In this document: positions 44,632-53,966 of the stretch, piece after piece
Layout: every line of letters begins with the position of its first letter
Position numbering within the stretch: the first letter of the stretch is position 1
Source of the DNA: Paenibacillus artemisiicola
GTDB lineage: Bacteria > Bacillota > Bacilli > Paenibacillales > Paenibacillaceae
Length of the DNA: 64,000 nt
Assembly: GCF_017652985.1 (NCBI RefSeq)
Contig: NZ_JAGGDJ010000001.1
Location: 310,001 to 374,000 of the forward strand
Direction: 5' to 3'
The notes under the pieces: generated by a model
What the model saw: the letters and a program-made list of their open reading frames with translations, nothing else
Told to the model about the DNA's origin: nothing
The model's database searches: none
Made by a program: the position numbers and the translations under genes

Positions 44632-46464
44632 CTGAATCGATTACGGAACCTTTCGCTGCAGAAGAAGATTCTCGTTATCATGATCTTTCTCTTCCTGCCT
44701 CTCCCGATCATCGGGTGGATCTGGTACCAGAAGACGTACGCCGTCATCGAGCGCAACGCGGTCGATTCCAGCATTCAGATGGTCAACCAGGTCAACACGC
44801 ACCTGGAGACGTACTTCTCCGAGGTCCAGCGCACGATGCTGCCGATGCTGGCGAGCGACCTGACGAGCGCCTTCCTGAACAACCGGGACGAAGATCCCTT
44901 CAAGCGGTACGAGCTCTCGTACCGGATCGACAAGGAGCAGTTTTCGAAGATTCTCATGAACCGCACGGATATCTACGGCATCTCGCTCATCTCGGACCGG
45001 ATTAAGGCGACGTCGAGCTCGAGCTTCACGATGGCGGAGCAGCGGTACACGTCGTACCTGAGCCGGCTGCAGGCATCGGGCCGCTTCCGCATCATGGGGC
45101 TCGAGGACACGCCGAACGATCAGGTCGTCGCCATGGCGATGAAGTTCACGCCGCCCCAGAGCGGGATGAAGCAGGGCATGCTCATCGTCGACCTGAAGCG
45201 CGACGAGATGGCGCATATCCTGCAGGACGTGCAGCTCGGACGAACGGGCTACGTTTGGGTCGCCGACAAGGAGAACCAGGTCATTTACCACCCGCCCGGC
45301 GATGCCGTGCCGTCCGTCGTGCCAGCGGCGTACTTGAAGGCCATGGGCGGCGAGCGGAGCGGCGCGTTCACCGTCAAGACGGACGCGGGGAAGAAGCTCG
45401 TCGTCTTCATCCGTTCCGACCGCACGGACCTGACGCTCATCTCCGAAGTGCTGCTGTCCGAGCTGAACGCCTCGATCGTCACCGTGAGCCGCGTTTCGAT
45501 CGCCGTGCTCGTGCTGTTGTTCCTGCTCTCGATGGCGGCCGCGAGCGGCGTCGTCTACTCCATGACCAAATCGCTCGTCAAGCTGCTTCGGCTGATGAAG
45601 AGCGCGGAGATGGGCGATTTCCACGTCAAGGCGCCGGATGAAGGCGGGCACGAGATCGGCAGCCTGTTCCGCGGCTTCAACAAGATGGTCGAGGAGATCA
45701 AGCGGCTCGTCGAAATCGTGCACGTGTCGGAGCTGCGCGAGAAGGAGCTCGAGGTGAAGCAGAAGGAATCGCTGCTGCACGCGATGCAGGCGCAGATCAA
45801 TCCGCACTTCCTGTACAACACGCTCGAATTCATCAATTCCAACGCCATCGTGGAGGGCAACGAAAAGATCAGCGCCATGATCGTGTCGCTCGGGGACATG
45901 TTCCGCTACAACGTGCAGAGCCCGAACGGCGGCGTCAACCTTGCCGACGAAATCCATCATATCGAAGCCTACTTCGCGATCCAATCCGAGCGTTACCCGT
46001 CGTTCGCGTTCGATATCGACGTCGACCGGCGGCTGGCCGCGACCGTCCCGGCTGTGCGATCCATGCTGCAGCCGATCGTCGAAAACTGCTTCAAGCACGG
46101 CTACGAACGGCACCGCCTGCGTCCCGGCCGGATCCGGATCGAGGGACGGTTCGAGCCCAGTGGCCATTATGCCCTGCATGTCGCCGACGACGGACGCGGC
46201 ATGGCCCCGGAGACGGCGGCGCGGTTCAACGCGGCCTTCGACCGGCCGGAAGCCGAAGCCCCGGCGGTCGCCGGCCAGCCGGGCGGCCGCGTGCCGTCCA
46301 TAGGCCTGCATAACGTCCACGCGCGCTTGCGCCTGATGTTCGGCGAGCCGTGCGGGCTGCGCATCGACCGTTCCGGCGGGGACGGCACGACGATTCGCAT
46401 CATCCTGCCGCCTCAAGCGGCCGAGAAGGAGGAGCCGCATGCGCTACACCATTTTGCTGGTTGA
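44632..46464 (+). CDS. YesM-like sensor histidine kinase
   Basis: Membrane sensor kinase, about 610 aa. AAAGGAAAG (44616-44624) sits 7 nt before CTG 44632, which begins the expected N-terminus (LNRLRNLSLQKKILVIM). An in-frame ATG at 44584 has no ribosome site and precedes the predicted transcription start. A transmembrane helix near 10-35, a dCache-like extracellular domain, a second helix (~290-315), HAMP, His_kinase box INPHFLYNTLE (His392) and an ATPase domain (VENCFKHG, DDGRGM) follow. It overlaps the regulator by 26 bp. Sensing of a sugar for cluster C is inferred. Confidence 0.92.
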   Translation: MNRLRNLSLQKKILVIMIFLFLPLPIIGWIWYQKTYAVIERNAVDSSIQMVNQVNTHLETYFSEVQRTMLPMLASDLTSAFLNNRDEDPFKRYELSYRIDKEQFSKILMNRTDIYGISLISDRIKATSSSSFTMAEQRYTSYLSRLQASGRFRIMGLEDTPNDQVVAMAMKFTPPQSGMKQGMLIVDLKRDEMAHILQDVQLGRTGYVWVADKENQVIYHPPGDAVPSVVPAAYLKAMGGERSGAFTVKTDAGKKLVVFIRSDRTDLTLISEVLLSELNASIVTVSRVSIAVLVLLFLLSMAAASGVVYSMTKSLVKLLRLMKSAEMGDFHVKAPDEGGHEIGSLFRGFNKMVEEIKRLVEIVHVSELREKELEVKQKESLLHAMQAQINPHFLYNTLEFINSNAIVEGNEKISAMIVSLGDMFRYNVQSPNGGVNLADEIHHIEAYFAIQSERYPSFAFDIDVDRRLAATVPAVRSMLQPIVENCFKHGYERHRLRPGRIRIEGRFEPSGHYALHVADDGRGMAPETAARFNAAFDRPEAEAPAVAGQPGGRVPSIGLHNVHARLRLMFGEPCGLRIDRSGGDGTTIRIILPPQAAEKEEPHALHHFAG

Positions 46465-47491
46465 CGACGAACCGATGATCAAGCTGAGCCTGCGCAAAAT
46501 CCTGACGGACGCCCACCCCGACTTCGCCGTCGTCGGCGACGCGTCGGACGGGGAGGAGGCGCTCGCGCTCGCGGAGCAGGAACGGCCGCATGTCATCATC
46601 ACGGACATCAGCATGCCGGTCATGGGCGGTCTCGAGCTGATCCGCGCCGTCCGCGAGCGAGGCTGGCGGGCGGAGATCGTCATCCTGTCGGGCTACGGCG
46701 AATTCGAATACGCGCGGGAAGCGCTGAAATTCGGCGTCGCCGATTACATCCTGAAGCCGATGCGCCCCGCGGCCGTGAAGGAGCTGATGCTTGGGCTGTT
46801 CGCGAAGCACGCCGAACGGGTCGAAGCGTCGCATGCGAAGGGCGAGCTGCTGCTTCGGTGCCTGCGGCATGCCGACCGGCTGGTCGAGCGGATCTGGTCG
46901 GCCGACGAAGCCGGCGCCATGGCGCTCGGCGACGAGATCGCGCGCGCCGTCGCGGGTTCCGGTCCGCTCCCGGACGAGCAGAAGAAGGGCGCGCTGCTCG
47001 ACGTCGCGGCCGCGCTGCGGCACAAGGCCGAGGAGCGCGGGACGCCGATCGCGTTCGAGCTGGCCTGGCGCGAACGGCTCGGCGAGATGCTGGAGCAGTT
47101 CCGCGCGATGCTGCTGCACGCGCTGCGGCAGGTGCGAAGCGGCCGGAACTGGGGCAAGCAGGCGGCGATCCGCGACGCGATCGCGATAATCGGCGAACGT
47201 TACGCCGATCCGCAGTTCAAGCTGGACGAGCTGCTGTCCCGGCTCGGCATGTCCGTGACGCATTTCTACAACCTGTTCAAGCAGGAGACCGGCAAGTCGT
47301 TCATCGCCTACCTCATCGATTACCGGATCGGACAGGCGAAGGCGCTGCTCGCCGAGCGGCGGGAGCTGAAGACCTACGAGGTGGGCGAGCGGGTCGGCTA
47401 CCCGGATTATCCGCATTTTACGAAGGCGTTCAAGAGGGTCGCCGGCGTCACGCCGAACGAATACCGCAAGCTGCACGGAAGCGGTCAGTGA
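46439..47491 (+). CDS. Response regulator, receiver plus AraC domain (short form)
   Basis: Cognate regulator of the kinase before it. The receiver spans ~1-120, with the acidic pair LLVDDEP, phosphoacceptor Asp56 (ITDISMP) and ADYILKPM. The C-terminal ~100 residues are an AraC double HTH (LLSRLGMSVTHFYNLFKQETG, then GERVGYPDYPHFTKAF). Only about 125 residues link them, so at 350 aa it lacks the long middle domain of typical ~530-aa YesN proteins. GAGAAGGAGG within the kinase end is the ribosome site. Probably activates the binding-protein gene at 47606. Confidence 0.95.
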   Translation: MRYTILLVDDEPMIKLSLRKILTDAHPDFAVVGDASDGEEALALAEQERPHVIITDISMPVMGGLELIRAVRERGWRAEIVILSGYGEFEYAREALKFGVADYILKPMRPAAVKELMLGLFAKHAERVEASHAKGELLLRCLRHADRLVERIWSADEAGAMALGDEIARAVAGSGPLPDEQKKGALLDVAAALRHKAEERGTPIAFELAWRERLGEMLEQFRAMLLHALRQVRSGRNWGKQAAIRDAIAIIGERYADPQFKLDELLSRLGMSVTHFYNLFKQETGKSFIAYLIDYRIGQAKALLAERRELKTYEVGERVGYPDYPHFTKAFKRVAGVTPNEYRKLHGSGQ

Positions 47492-47605
47492 TGAAAAACA
47501 CAATCGCGCGAAGATATGTGCATCCTCAAGCCGGCGAAAGTCCCCTAAGATGAACATGTAAGCGTCATCACCGACGACACACACTACGACATAGGGGGAT
47601 CAACC

Positions 47606-49306
47606 ATGAAGCTTCGCACAAGCACCGCGCTCGCGCTCGGTTCCGTGCTGCTGACCGGCGGCCTGTTGGCCGGCTGCTCGGGCAACGGCGGCGACGAGCC
47701 GGCCAATGGCGGCGGACAGACGGCGGGCAACGCGCAGCAAGACGCGGGGAGCGGCGGCGCCGCGCCGAAGGTGAACGAATACGGCTGGACGATGCCGGAG
47801 AAGACGATCACCGTCGACTACTACACCGCGGATAAGGACAACCCGGACAAGGTCGCCAAGAAATTCGCCGCGATCCACGATTATTTCCTGAAGACCTTCA
47901 ACGTCGACGTGAAGAAGATGCAGTACGACGTCGACGGCAAAGAGAAGCTCAATCTGATGCTCGCGTCCAACGATTATCCCGGCGTCCTCTCCGCCATCGA
48001 CAGCGACACGATCGACAAGTGGCGCGCGCAGGGCAAGCTGATCGACCTGGCGCCGCTCGTGGATAAGTACGGCCCGAACATCAAGAAGGAGCTCGGCGCG
48101 AAGTACAAGTCGTACCTCGACAAGGACGGCAAGCTGTGGGGCATCCCTAGAGGCTGGGGCTATCTGCCGATTCCCGACAACAGCGCGCATATCCGCTGGG
48201 ACTGGTACCAGGCGATGGGCTCGCCGAAGCTCGAGACGCCGGACGATTACTACAACGTGCTGAAGCAAATGGTCGCCGCGCATCCGAAGAACGCGCAGGG
48301 CCAGAAGACGTACGCGATCTCGTGGAACGACCAGATCAGCGTCAATACCGTGCTCGGCATCTGGGGACTCAAGGACGGCTACAAGGAAGACGCGGACCAT
48401 AACCTGACGCACTGGCTCAATACGTCCGAAGGGCTTGAAGCCGTGAAGTTCTACAACCGTTTCTACCGCGAAGGGCTCATGGACCCGGACAGCTTCCTGA
48501 ACAAGTTCGACGACTGGAAGCTGAAGTTCTCCAACGAGCAGATCATCGGCCATATCGGCCCGTGGTGGCAGTCGTGGAACGCCGGGCACGAGGTCTGGAA
48601 GACGACGAATCCGGATTGGACGGACGAGCAGCGCTACGTGCAGATCGCCCTGAAGGCGCCGGGCGCGGAAGCGGCCTACCTGTCGCCGAAGGACACGACG
48701 GGCTGGAACTACACCGTCATCACCGACAAGGAAGCGCATCCGGAGGACATCGTCAAGTTCCTCGATTTCGAAATGACGCCGATCGGCACGCGCCTGACGG
48801 GCTGGGGCATCCCGAACCTGCCGGAATCGGTATGGTCGTACAAGAGCGACGGCAGCTGGTCGTTCAACGACGCGCAGAAGCAGAAGCTGCTCGCGGGCAC
48901 GTTCGATTACGACAAGGCGGACGAGGCGACCGGCGGCAACCAGATCTGGCTGGATCACCCCCAAGGGCTGATGAGCGACGACGGGAAGTCGACCGCCTGG
49001 TACGATCAGAACTTCAACGACGAAGACAAATGGAAGGCGAAGATGAACGCCAACCTGAAGGACACGATCTACGACAACACGGCAAGACGGATCGTGTTCA
49101 CCGCCGACAATCCGCTGACGATCGTGAACCAGCAGATCGAGGATCTGATCAAGACCGGCTTCGCGAAAGCGGTCATGAGCAAGACGGAAGAAGGCGCCGT
49201 GCAGGCGTTCGACGATATGCGCGACAAGGCGCTCAAGCTCGGCCTCAAGGACATCGAAGCGTTCCGCGCGCAAGCCTACAAGGATAACTTGGCGAACATG
49301 CAGTAA
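47606..49306 (+). CDS. ABC transporter substrate-binding lipoprotein (LplA-like)
   Basis: Extracellular binding lipoprotein of cluster C, 566 aa. Lipobox LLAGC gives Cys24, followed by a Gly/Asn/Gln-rich linker. The binding domain is of the large oligosaccharide type (WGIPRGWGYLPIPDN, GLMDPDSFLNKFDDWKLKF), paired with LplB/LplC permeases. The 114-bp upstream gap has a -10-like TAAGAT (47546-47551) with no good -35, fitting control by the AraC-type regulator. ATAGGGGG precedes the ATG. Confidence 0.95.
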   Translation: MKLRTSTALALGSVLLTGGLLAGCSGNGGDEPANGGGQTAGNAQQDAGSGGAAPKVNEYGWTMPEKTITVDYYTADKDNPDKVAKKFAAIHDYFLKTFNVDVKKMQYDVDGKEKLNLMLASNDYPGVLSAIDSDTIDKWRAQGKLIDLAPLVDKYGPNIKKELGAKYKSYLDKDGKLWGIPRGWGYLPIPDNSAHIRWDWYQAMGSPKLETPDDYYNVLKQMVAAHPKNAQGQKTYAISWNDQISVNTVLGIWGLKDGYKEDADHNLTHWLNTSEGLEAVKFYNRFYREGLMDPDSFLNKFDDWKLKFSNEQIIGHIGPWWQSWNAGHEVWKTTNPDWTDEQRYVQIALKAPGAEAAYLSPKDTTGWNYTVITDKEAHPEDIVKFLDFEMTPIGTRLTGWGIPNLPESVWSYKSDGSWSFNDAQKQKLLAGTFDYDKADEATGGNQIWLDHPQGLMSDDGKSTAWYDQNFNDEDKWKAKMNANLKDTIYDNTARRIVFTADNPLTIVNQQIEDLIKTGFAKAVMSKTEEGAVQAFDDMRDKALKLGLKDIEAFRAQAYKDNLANMQ

Positions 49307-49314
49307 CCGCAGGC

Positions 49315-49354
49315 GGGGGATCGTTCCGGACGTGAACGGTTCCCCTGATTTTTT
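49315..49354 (+). terminator. Attenuator-like hairpin between binding protein and permeases
   Basis: GGGGGATCGTTC (49315-49326) pairs with GAACGGTTCCCC (49334-49345), with one bulge, then TGATTTTTT. It sits between two genes of one operon, so partial termination would lower permease expression relative to the binding protein. Confidence 0.65.
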
Positions 49355-49384
49355 GGACACCGAACCAGTAGGGAGGCTGAAGCC

Positions 49385-50290
49385 ATGACGGCATTATGGA
49401 AACGCGCGCGGCGCGAACGGCAGATCTGGCTGCTGTGCCTGCCGATGATCGCCTGGGTGCTCGTTTTCGCGTATTACCCGATGTACGGCTTGTTGATTTC
49501 GTTCCAAAATTACGTGCCCGGCCATTCGATGTTCTCGAACTGGGTCGGCTTCGACAATTTCATCCGCTTCTTCCATGAACCGAATTTCTTGCAGATCATC
49601 CGCAACACGCTCGTCATCAGCGGCCTGAATCTGCTGTTCGGCTTCCCGGCGCCGATCATCCTCGCGCTGCTCTTGAACGAGGTCCGGGGCCGGGCCTTCA
49701 AGAAGACCATTCAATCGCTGTCGTACATCCCTTATTTCATCTCCTGGGTGGTGGTCGCCAACATCCTCATCACGCTGCTGGGAAGCGACGGGATTTTGAA
49801 CGATATGTTGATGAAGCTGGGCTTGATTCGCGCGCCGCTGGAATTTCTGACGAACGGCAATTACTTCTGGGGCATTCTGGTGAGCAGCAACGTGTGGAAG
49901 GACATGGGCTTCTCCGCCATCATCTACCTGTCCGCCATGGCCGGCATCGACAAGGAGCTGTACGAGGCGGGACGCGTCGACGGGCTCGGCCGGTTCGGCC
50001 TCATTCGCCACATCACGCTGCCGGGCATCCGCTCGACGGCCGTGCTGCTGCTCATTCTCGCGATCGGCGGCATTCTGAACGCGGGCTTCGAGCAGCAGCT
50101 GCTCATCGGCAACCCGCTCACGCAGGACCATTACGAGGTCATCGACACGTACGTGTACCGGTTCGGCGTGCAGCTCGGCAACTACTCGTACGGCACGGCC
50201 GTCGGCCTGATGAAGAGCTTCCTCGGCCTCGTGCTCGTCTACATCGCGAACCGGCTGTCGAAGCGCTATATGGAATCATCGATTTTTTAA
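49385..50290 (+). CDS. Carbohydrate ABC transporter permease, LplB type
   Basis: First permease of cluster C, 301 aa with about six membrane helices, opening with QIWLLCLPMIAWVLVFAYYPMYG. The EAA loop is EAGRVDGLGRFGLIRHITLPGI. AGTAGGGAGG supports ATG 49385. It parallels the permease at 12070. Confidence 0.95.
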   Translation: MTALWKRARRERQIWLLCLPMIAWVLVFAYYPMYGLLISFQNYVPGHSMFSNWVGFDNFIRFFHEPNFLQIIRNTLVISGLNLLFGFPAPIILALLLNEVRGRAFKKTIQSLSYIPYFISWVVVANILITLLGSDGILNDMLMKLGLIRAPLEFLTNGNYFWGILVSSNVWKDMGFSAIIYLSAMAGIDKELYEAGRVDGLGRFGLIRHITLPGIRSTAVLLLILAIGGILNAGFEQQLLIGNPLTQDHYEVIDTYVYRFGVQLGNYSYGTAVGLMKSFLGLVLVYIANRLSKRYMESSIF

Positions 50291-50311
50291 TAGAAAAGAG
50301 GAACTTCGCAG

Positions 50312-51208
50312 ATGGAAACGAGAGCGTTCCGAACCTCCTTCGCGAGCCGCGCGGCCGACGTCGTCATCGCGCTTGTGCTGCTGCTGCTCGGCTTCGTCGT
50401 CGTCTATCCGTTCATTAATCTGCTCGCGCTGTCCTTCAACGACGGGACCGACGCGGCGCGCGGCGGCATTTATTTCTTCCCGCGGAAGGTATCGTACGCG
50501 GCGTACGGCATGCTGTTCGAGAACAAGAAGCTGCTGAACGGGCTCGGCTGGTCGGCGCTGCGCGTCGTCGTCGGCACGGCCACCTGCCTCTTCATGACGG
50601 GCCTGCTGTCCTACATCATCAGCATCCGCTCGTTCTCCGGGCGCAAATTCATGCGCGTGTTGTTCTTCGTCACGATGTATTTCAGCGGCGGCATCATTCC
50701 GACGTACATCCTGATGAATCAGCTGCATCTGACGAACTCGTTCCAGGTGTACTGGATTCCGGGTTTGATCAACGCGTACTTCATGCTGCTCATGGCGTCG
50801 TACATCTCCGACCTGCCGGAGGCGCTGTTCGAATCCGCGCGGATCGACGGCGCCGGCGAGCTGCTCATCTATTGGCGGATCGTCATTCCGGTGGCGATGC
50901 CTGTCTTCGCTGCGGTGTCGATCTATTCCGCCGTCGGCCACTGGAATTCGTGGTTCGACGTCATCCTGTACAACTTCAACGGCCATTTCGATACCTTGCA
51001 GGTCTATCTCCGGCGGCTGCTGCTGGAGGTCGAAGCGACCCAGCAAATCCGCGACCAGCAGCTGCTGATGCACAAATTCCAGGGGTTGTCGCCGATGACT
51101 TTGCGGGCCGCAACCACGATCGTCGTGACCGTGCCGATTCTGTGCGTCTATCCGTTCCTGCAAAAATACTTCATCGGCGGCATCACGCTCGGCTCCGTCA
51201 AAGGCTGA
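50312..51208 (+). CDS. Carbohydrate ABC transporter permease, LplC/YtcP type
   Basis: Second permease of cluster C, 298 aa. The EAA loop is ESARIDGAGELLIYWRIVIP, and the C-terminal signature YPFLQKYFIGGITLGSVKG is nearly identical in plan to the protein at 12957. Ribosome site AAAAGAGGA, 22 bp after the upstream stop. No ATPase gene follows. Confidence 0.95.
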   Translation: METRAFRTSFASRAADVVIALVLLLLGFVVVYPFINLLALSFNDGTDAARGGIYFFPRKVSYAAYGMLFENKKLLNGLGWSALRVVVGTATCLFMTGLLSYIISIRSFSGRKFMRVLFFVTMYFSGGIIPTYILMNQLHLTNSFQVYWIPGLINAYFMLLMASYISDLPEALFESARIDGAGELLIYWRIVIPVAMPVFAAVSIYSAVGHWNSWFDVILYNFNGHFDTLQVYLRRLLLEVEATQQIRDQQLLMHKFQGLSPMTLRAATTIVVTVPILCVYPFLQKYFIGGITLGSVKG

Positions 51209-51268
51209 TGCCGGGAGGGTCCGCCGCGAAGCAACGATCCTTGAATCGAACAGGAGGCTATGCTTGCC

Positions 51269-52549
51269 ATGAACCATTCCGCAACGAGTCCGTTCGCGCT
51301 GCAGTCGTCCTCGCCCGAGCTCGACGCGGCCGCCCGCTGGGCGAAGGCGCAGGCGCTCGCCTACGCGTCGTCCGGCGATCCCGTCGGCCCGTGGTACGAG
51401 GCCGCGCTGCCCGGCCGGAAGGCGTTCTGCATGCGCGACGTCGCGCACATGAGCGCCGGCGCCGCCGTTCTCGGCTTGGGCGCCCACACGAAGAACATGC
51501 TGCTCCGCTTCGCGGAGCACATCAGCGTCTCCAAAGATTGGTGCACGTATTGGGAAATCACGAAGGACGGGCTGCCGTGTCCGGACGATTATACGAATGA
51601 CGGCGACTTTTGGTACAACCTGCCCGCCAATTTCGACGTCGTCGACTGCTGCTATCGGCAGTTTCTGTGGACCGGGGACCGCGATTACCTCGAGGACGAG
51701 CGGCTGCTGCGCTTCTACGCGCTCAGCCTGAACGAATACGTGCGGCGCTGGGACCGCGACGGCGACGGCATTCCCGACCACGCGCGGGGCGAAGGGCGCC
51801 GGGGCATCGCGTCCTACGTCGAGGACGCGCTCGCGCCGAGGGTCGCCGGCGACGTCGTCGCGGCGCAGTTCGCGGCGTATGCCGCCTATGCCGAGATGTG
51901 CCGGCTGCGCGGCGACGGCGCGCAAGCCTCGCATTACGCCGCCTTGGCCGAACGGCTGCGGCGGCTGTACGACGCCGAGTGGTGGAACGAGGGGAAGGGC
52001 CGGTTCAACGGCGCGATCCTGCAGGACGGCACGCCGTACGAGGAATACTACTTGGCCGCGAGCTTCCTGCCGCTCTACTTCGGCCTCGTCGCGCCGGGCG
52101 CGAAGCGCGAGCGCGCGCTGGACGATCTGACGCGAAACGGCGTATCCAACGTCGAGGAGCTGTCGCATTTGCCGGACGTCTACTACAAGACGGGCCGGAA
52201 GGAAGAGGCATACCGGGCGATGCTTCGGCTCTGCGACGAACGAACCGCGCGGCGGGAATATCCCGAAGCGTCCTATTCCGTCATCGGCAATCTCGCGACC
52301 GGCCTGCTCGGCCTACGGCCGCGCGCGGACGAGGGGGCGATCGACCTCGCGCCGCAGCTGCCCGCGGACGTCTCCTGGGCGAAGGCGGACGGCATCGCGA
52401 TGCTGGGCGCCGTCTTCGGCATCGAGCTTCAGGCCGGGAGGGCGACGGTCGTCCATCAGGGCGGCCCGGCCGTTCGGATTCGCGCCGGCGGCCGCGTCGT
52501 CGCGATCGGAGCGGGCGAAGCGGGTACGATCGAGCTTGCGATGGCGTAA
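51269..52549 (+). CDS. Putative six-hairpin (alpha/alpha6) glycoside hydrolase
   Basis: 426-aa cytoplasmic protein, without signal peptide, from ATG 51269 (ATG 51260 is too close to AGGAGG at 51252-51257). The sequence is helical throughout with acidic/aromatic clusters typical of (alpha/alpha)6 barrels: WTGDRDYLEDERLLRFYALSL, WDRDGDGIPDH, YEEYYLAASFLPLYFGL. It ends in a small beta domain like those of GH78/GH63-type enzymes. It probably hydrolyses the oligosaccharide imported by the permeases upstream. The exact GH family is not determined. Confidence 0.72.
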   Translation: MNHSATSPFALQSSSPELDAAARWAKAQALAYASSGDPVGPWYEAALPGRKAFCMRDVAHMSAGAAVLGLGAHTKNMLLRFAEHISVSKDWCTYWEITKDGLPCPDDYTNDGDFWYNLPANFDVVDCCYRQFLWTGDRDYLEDERLLRFYALSLNEYVRRWDRDGDGIPDHARGEGRRGIASYVEDALAPRVAGDVVAAQFAAYAAYAEMCRLRGDGAQASHYAALAERLRRLYDAEWWNEGKGRFNGAILQDGTPYEEYYLAASFLPLYFGLVAPGAKRERALDDLTRNGVSNVEELSHLPDVYYKTGRKEEAYRAMLRLCDERTARREYPEASYSVIGNLATGLLGLRPRADEGAIDLAPQLPADVSWAKADGIAMLGAVFGIELQAGRATVVHQGGPAVRIRAGGRVVAIGAGEAGTIELAMA

Positions 52550-52709
52550 CGGCGAAGCGCCGCGCGGGGGACTTTCCCGGGCGGCGCTTTCGGCGTTCGT
52601 CTGCTCGAACCGCTCGGATCGTCCTGCGCGCGCTTGATCATGCAGGAAGGCGGTCGGAACGCGCCGAATGGAGAGAGGACGAAGTCTAGCCAAGCTTGCC
52701 CGCAGCCTT

Positions 52710-52770
52710 GACGCAAAGAGGCGCAATGAAGGCGCAAAGAGACGCAATCAGGCGCAAAGAGGCGCAATGA
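52710..52770. repeat. 20-bp tandem repeat, three copies
   Basis: The unit GGCGCAAAGAGGCGCAATGA appears at 52710-52729 (first base pair altered), 52731-52750 and 52751-52770, directly before the ribosome site of the APH-fold gene. Each unit is itself an imperfect duplication of a 10-mer. Confidence 0.88.
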
Positions 52771-52781
52771 GGAGGGGTCCG

Positions 52782-53810
52782 ATGAAAGTTCGTTATCCGA
52801 TCGCGGACGACGCGCTCGCAAGCCGCCTGGAACGCGTCTATCCGATTCGAATCCGGGAACTTCGCTTCATTCCGTACGGCGATTCCGCGTACTCGTACAA
52901 GCTCGTCTGCGGCGATGGAACCGCCTATTATTTGAAGCTGTACGATCACGGAAACGACGCGCAGCGGAGCGGGATCGGGCGGCTGCCGCGGTACTTGCCG
53001 CTGACCCGGCGGCTGCATGACGAGGGGTTGTTCCCGAATGCGGCTTGCCCGGTTCCCAATCTTCGCGGCGAGCTGGCGTCCGCCTGCGACGGGTACACCG
53101 TCGTGCTCTACGGCTTCATCGAAGGCGAGACGCTGGCGGACGCCTATCCGTTCCCCGACGGCCTGCTCGAGGACGTCGCGGACACGATGGCCGGCATCCA
53201 TCGGCTCGCTGCCGTCGCGGCCGCCGAGGGCGTCGCGGCCGAGCCGTACGAGCTGGATTACGAGGATCGGCTCGCGTTCTGCCTGTCCGCGCTTGAGCGG
53301 AGGGACTTCGCCGAGAGTCCCGTCCGTCAGGCCTTGCAGGCGCTCGTCGCGCCCGAGAGCCCGCGCATCCGCGGGCTGATGCGGCTTGTCCGCGAGCTCC
53401 GGCGCGATGCCGCCGCGGATGAGCGCGAATACGTGCTCTGCCACGGAGATCTGTGGGGCGGCAACCTGATCCGGGGCAAAAGCGGCTTGTACGTGCTCGA
53501 TTGGGAGAACGCGCTGCTGGCGCCGCCGGAATTCGATTGGTTCGGCTATATCGGCGACCGGTTCGGGCGCTTCATCGCCGCCTATGAGCGGCGCCGGGGA
53601 TGTCCGGCGGCGATCGACGCGCGTCTGCTGCGCTTCTATGCGTACCGCCACCACTTGCGCAATCTGACGAACTGGCTGCTGAACATCCTGGAGCGCAACG
53701 GCGACGACGCGCAGAGCGCGCACGATTTGGACCTGATCGCGCATCATTGCTTGAACCGGCTGGATGCGATCGAACCGCACGCCGCGCGCGTCGAGCGCGA
53801 TTTCGGCTGA
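52782..53810 (+). CDS. APH-fold phosphotransferase, possible sugar kinase
   Basis: 342-aa kinase of the aminoglycoside-phosphotransferase/choline-kinase fold. The catalytic loop is LCHGDLWGGN (His221, Asp223), and the metal site is LYVLDWENALLAPPEFDW. N-terminal lobe strands include YGDSAYSYKLVCGDGTAYYLKLY, with the ATP lysine in YLKLY. GGAGGGG at 52771-52777 precedes ATG 52782. It ends cluster C as the 7699 gene ends cluster A, suggesting phosphorylation of the imported sugar or a product. Antibiotic resistance is the less likely alternative. Confidence 0.87.
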   Translation: MKVRYPIADDALASRLERVYPIRIRELRFIPYGDSAYSYKLVCGDGTAYYLKLYDHGNDAQRSGIGRLPRYLPLTRRLHDEGLFPNAACPVPNLRGELASACDGYTVVLYGFIEGETLADAYPFPDGLLEDVADTMAGIHRLAAVAAAEGVAAEPYELDYEDRLAFCLSALERRDFAESPVRQALQALVAPESPRIRGLMRLVRELRRDAAADEREYVLCHGDLWGGNLIRGKSGLYVLDWENALLAPPEFDWFGYIGDRFGRFIAAYERRRGCPAAIDARLLRFYAYRHHLRNLTNWLLNILERNGDDAQSAHDLDLIAHHCLNRLDAIEPHAARVERDFG

Positions 53811-53854
53811 CCGGGACGTGCTTGACCGGCATCATATTCGCCCCATCGAAACCG

Positions 53855-53881
53855 GACAGCGGCCGCGGCCGCTGTCTTTTT
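53855..53881 (+). terminator. Rho-independent terminator of cluster C
   Basis: GACAGCGGC (53855-53863), loop CGCG, GCCGCTGTC (53868-53876), then T5. Confidence 0.92.
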
Positions 53882-53966
53882 CGGCGTTTTTGGGCGCGCT
53901 TTTCCGTTTCTCTATGAAAAGGCGATGAAAACAGGGCGTTCGAACAGGCCGCTCTAGCGGCGCGTT

